A stretch of 64,000 nt of DNA from an uncultured Coriobacteriaceae bacterium (GTDB lineage: Bacteria > Actinomycetota > Coriobacteriia > Coriobacteriales > Atopobiaceae), in NCBI GenBank assembly GCA_902801175.1, contig CADCHF010000028.1:1-64000 (forward strand), read 5' to 3'. Below, in pieces: positions 63,546-64,000 of the stretch. A model generated the notes under the pieces. The model had not been told where the DNA came from. It saw only the letters and a program-made list of their open reading frames with translations, and made no database searches. A program made the translations under genes and the position numbers. The stretch's first letter is position 1, and every line of letters begins with the position of its first letter.

Positions 63546-64000
63546 ATGGGCGATATGGAACGGGCTGCGCAAGCGGCAAACGTACTAGCTGCGTGGTGTG
63601 CGCTGCGCGATATGAGTGCGCTGAGCAAAGACGCGCTGCGCCAAGAGGCTGGGCTATCTGATGACACGGCTGACTTGTTTGTGCTCTTTGGCGGAGGGGT
63701 AACAGGCACGGTTGAGACCCTTGCGGCTGCAATGCGTGCGGGTGTGGCGAGTCGCTATGCCATCGTGGGTGGTCGTGGGCACGCAACCTACTGGCTCGAC
63801 CGGGCAATTGAGAGGCTCCGCGATGGGGGCGAGACGCTGCCTGCCCCAAGGGTGGCAAGCGAGGCGGAGATGCTCGATGCGCTGCTCTTTGCGCGACACG
63901 GACTGCATGCGGACTTCTTAGAGACGCGATCTACCAACTGCGGAAACAACATCACCTACCTGCTCGACCTGCTCGAGGGGGAGGGGTGCGTGCCAGAGGG
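63546..64000 (+). CDS. YdcF-like DUF218-family protein (3' end outside window)
   Basis: 151 codons are visible. The sequence MGDMERAAQAANVLAAWCAL is followed by LFVLFGGGVTGTVETLAAAM, YAIVGGRGHATYWLDRAI and ETRSTNCGNNITYLLDLL. The GGxGH and STNCGxN motifs match E. coli YdcF and its DUF218 relatives, which bind a nucleotide-like cofactor but have no settled function. No signal peptide, so likely cytoplasmic. The ATG at 63546 follows GGAGCGGGGATGTG. It is divergent from the flavodoxin-fusion gene with 180 bases between. Confidence 0.8.
   Translation, partial: MGDMERAAQAANVLAAWCALRDMSALSKDALRQEAGLSDDTADLFVLFGGGVTGTVETLAAAMRAGVASRYAIVGGRGHATYWLDRAIERLRDGGETLPAPRVASEAEMLDALLFARHGLHADFLETRSTNCGNNITYLLDLLEGEGCVPE

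Overview
The window is 64 kb of GC-rich bacterial DNA with short intergenic gaps, clear Shine-Dalgarno sites and many intrinsic terminators. The gene content is saccharolytic and apparently anaerobic: sugar phosphotransferase (PTS) permeases, 6-phospho-beta-glucosidases, alpha-L-rhamnosidases, carbohydrate esterases, an Old-Yellow-Enzyme-type Fe-S flavoprotein, and an Fe-S aldo/keto reductase. This fits a gut or oral actinobacterium of class Coriobacteriia (Olsenella/Atopobium/Collinsella-like). That placement is inferred from style and content; no rRNA or marker gene is present. No tRNA, rRNA, CRISPR array, transposase, integrase or phage gene was recognised.

Layout. 0-5 kb: a sodium:solute symporter, an RpiB-type isomerase and an AlsE/Rpe-type epimerase, divergent from a LacI regulator with three near-identical 12-bp operators between them. 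5-9 kb: an orphan RES-domain protein, a lipoprotein, a PTS EIIC with a large in-frame internal deletion, and a LysR regulator. 9-14 kb: GH1, MgtC-like, Fe-S aldo/keto reductase, and a frameshifted GltD-like oxidoreductase with an HxlR regulator. 14-18 kb: PTS EIIA, EIIBC and a metallo-hydrolase. 18-27 kb: two AraC regulators, GH78, EIIBC, an esterase and GH43. 26-38 kb: two near-duplicate SGNH esterases flanking RpiR / EIIC / GH1 / GH1 / RpiR and a broken Tat lipoprotein esterase. 38-40 kb: a DUF3990-HTH pair resembling a toxin-antitoxin operon, behind three tandem palindromes. 40-43 kb: a tandem DJ-1 protein, a HAD phosphatase and an AraC regulator. 43-56 kb: a rhamnose block (EIIB, GH78, rhaB, rhaD, an arabinose-isomerase-like protein, ABC-F, GH78). 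55-62 kb: a flavin oxidoreductase, EIIBC, a hydrolase and a chbG/MFS deletion scar. 61-64 kb: a three-part flavodoxin/SCP2/membrane protein and a partial YdcF-like gene.

How it works together. Extracellular or cytosolic GH78, GH43 and esterases trim plant glycosides. PTS permeases import and phosphorylate the released beta-glucosides, and GH1 enzymes hydrolyse the phosphorylated products. Rhamnose appears to be handled by RhaB and RhaD, with an AraA/FucI-type isomerase in the place where RhaA would be expected.

The most interesting signal is regulatory. Six promoters in two distant clusters (14.9-15.7 kb and 57.7-60.5 kb) share a palindromic element centred on ACTTTAAAGT. In all five plus-strand copies it sits exactly 21 nt before a -10-like hexamer. 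This defines an unnamed regulon joining EIIA, two EIIBC permeases, a flavin oxidoreductase, an esterase and a ChbG-like gene. A second dispersed operator set (TTAAYCGRTTAA) links the LacI locus to two PTS EIIC genes 4 kb and 25 kb away. Several genes are visibly decaying: deleted EIIC, frameshifted GltD-like protein, broken esterase, and the chbG/MFS fusion scar.
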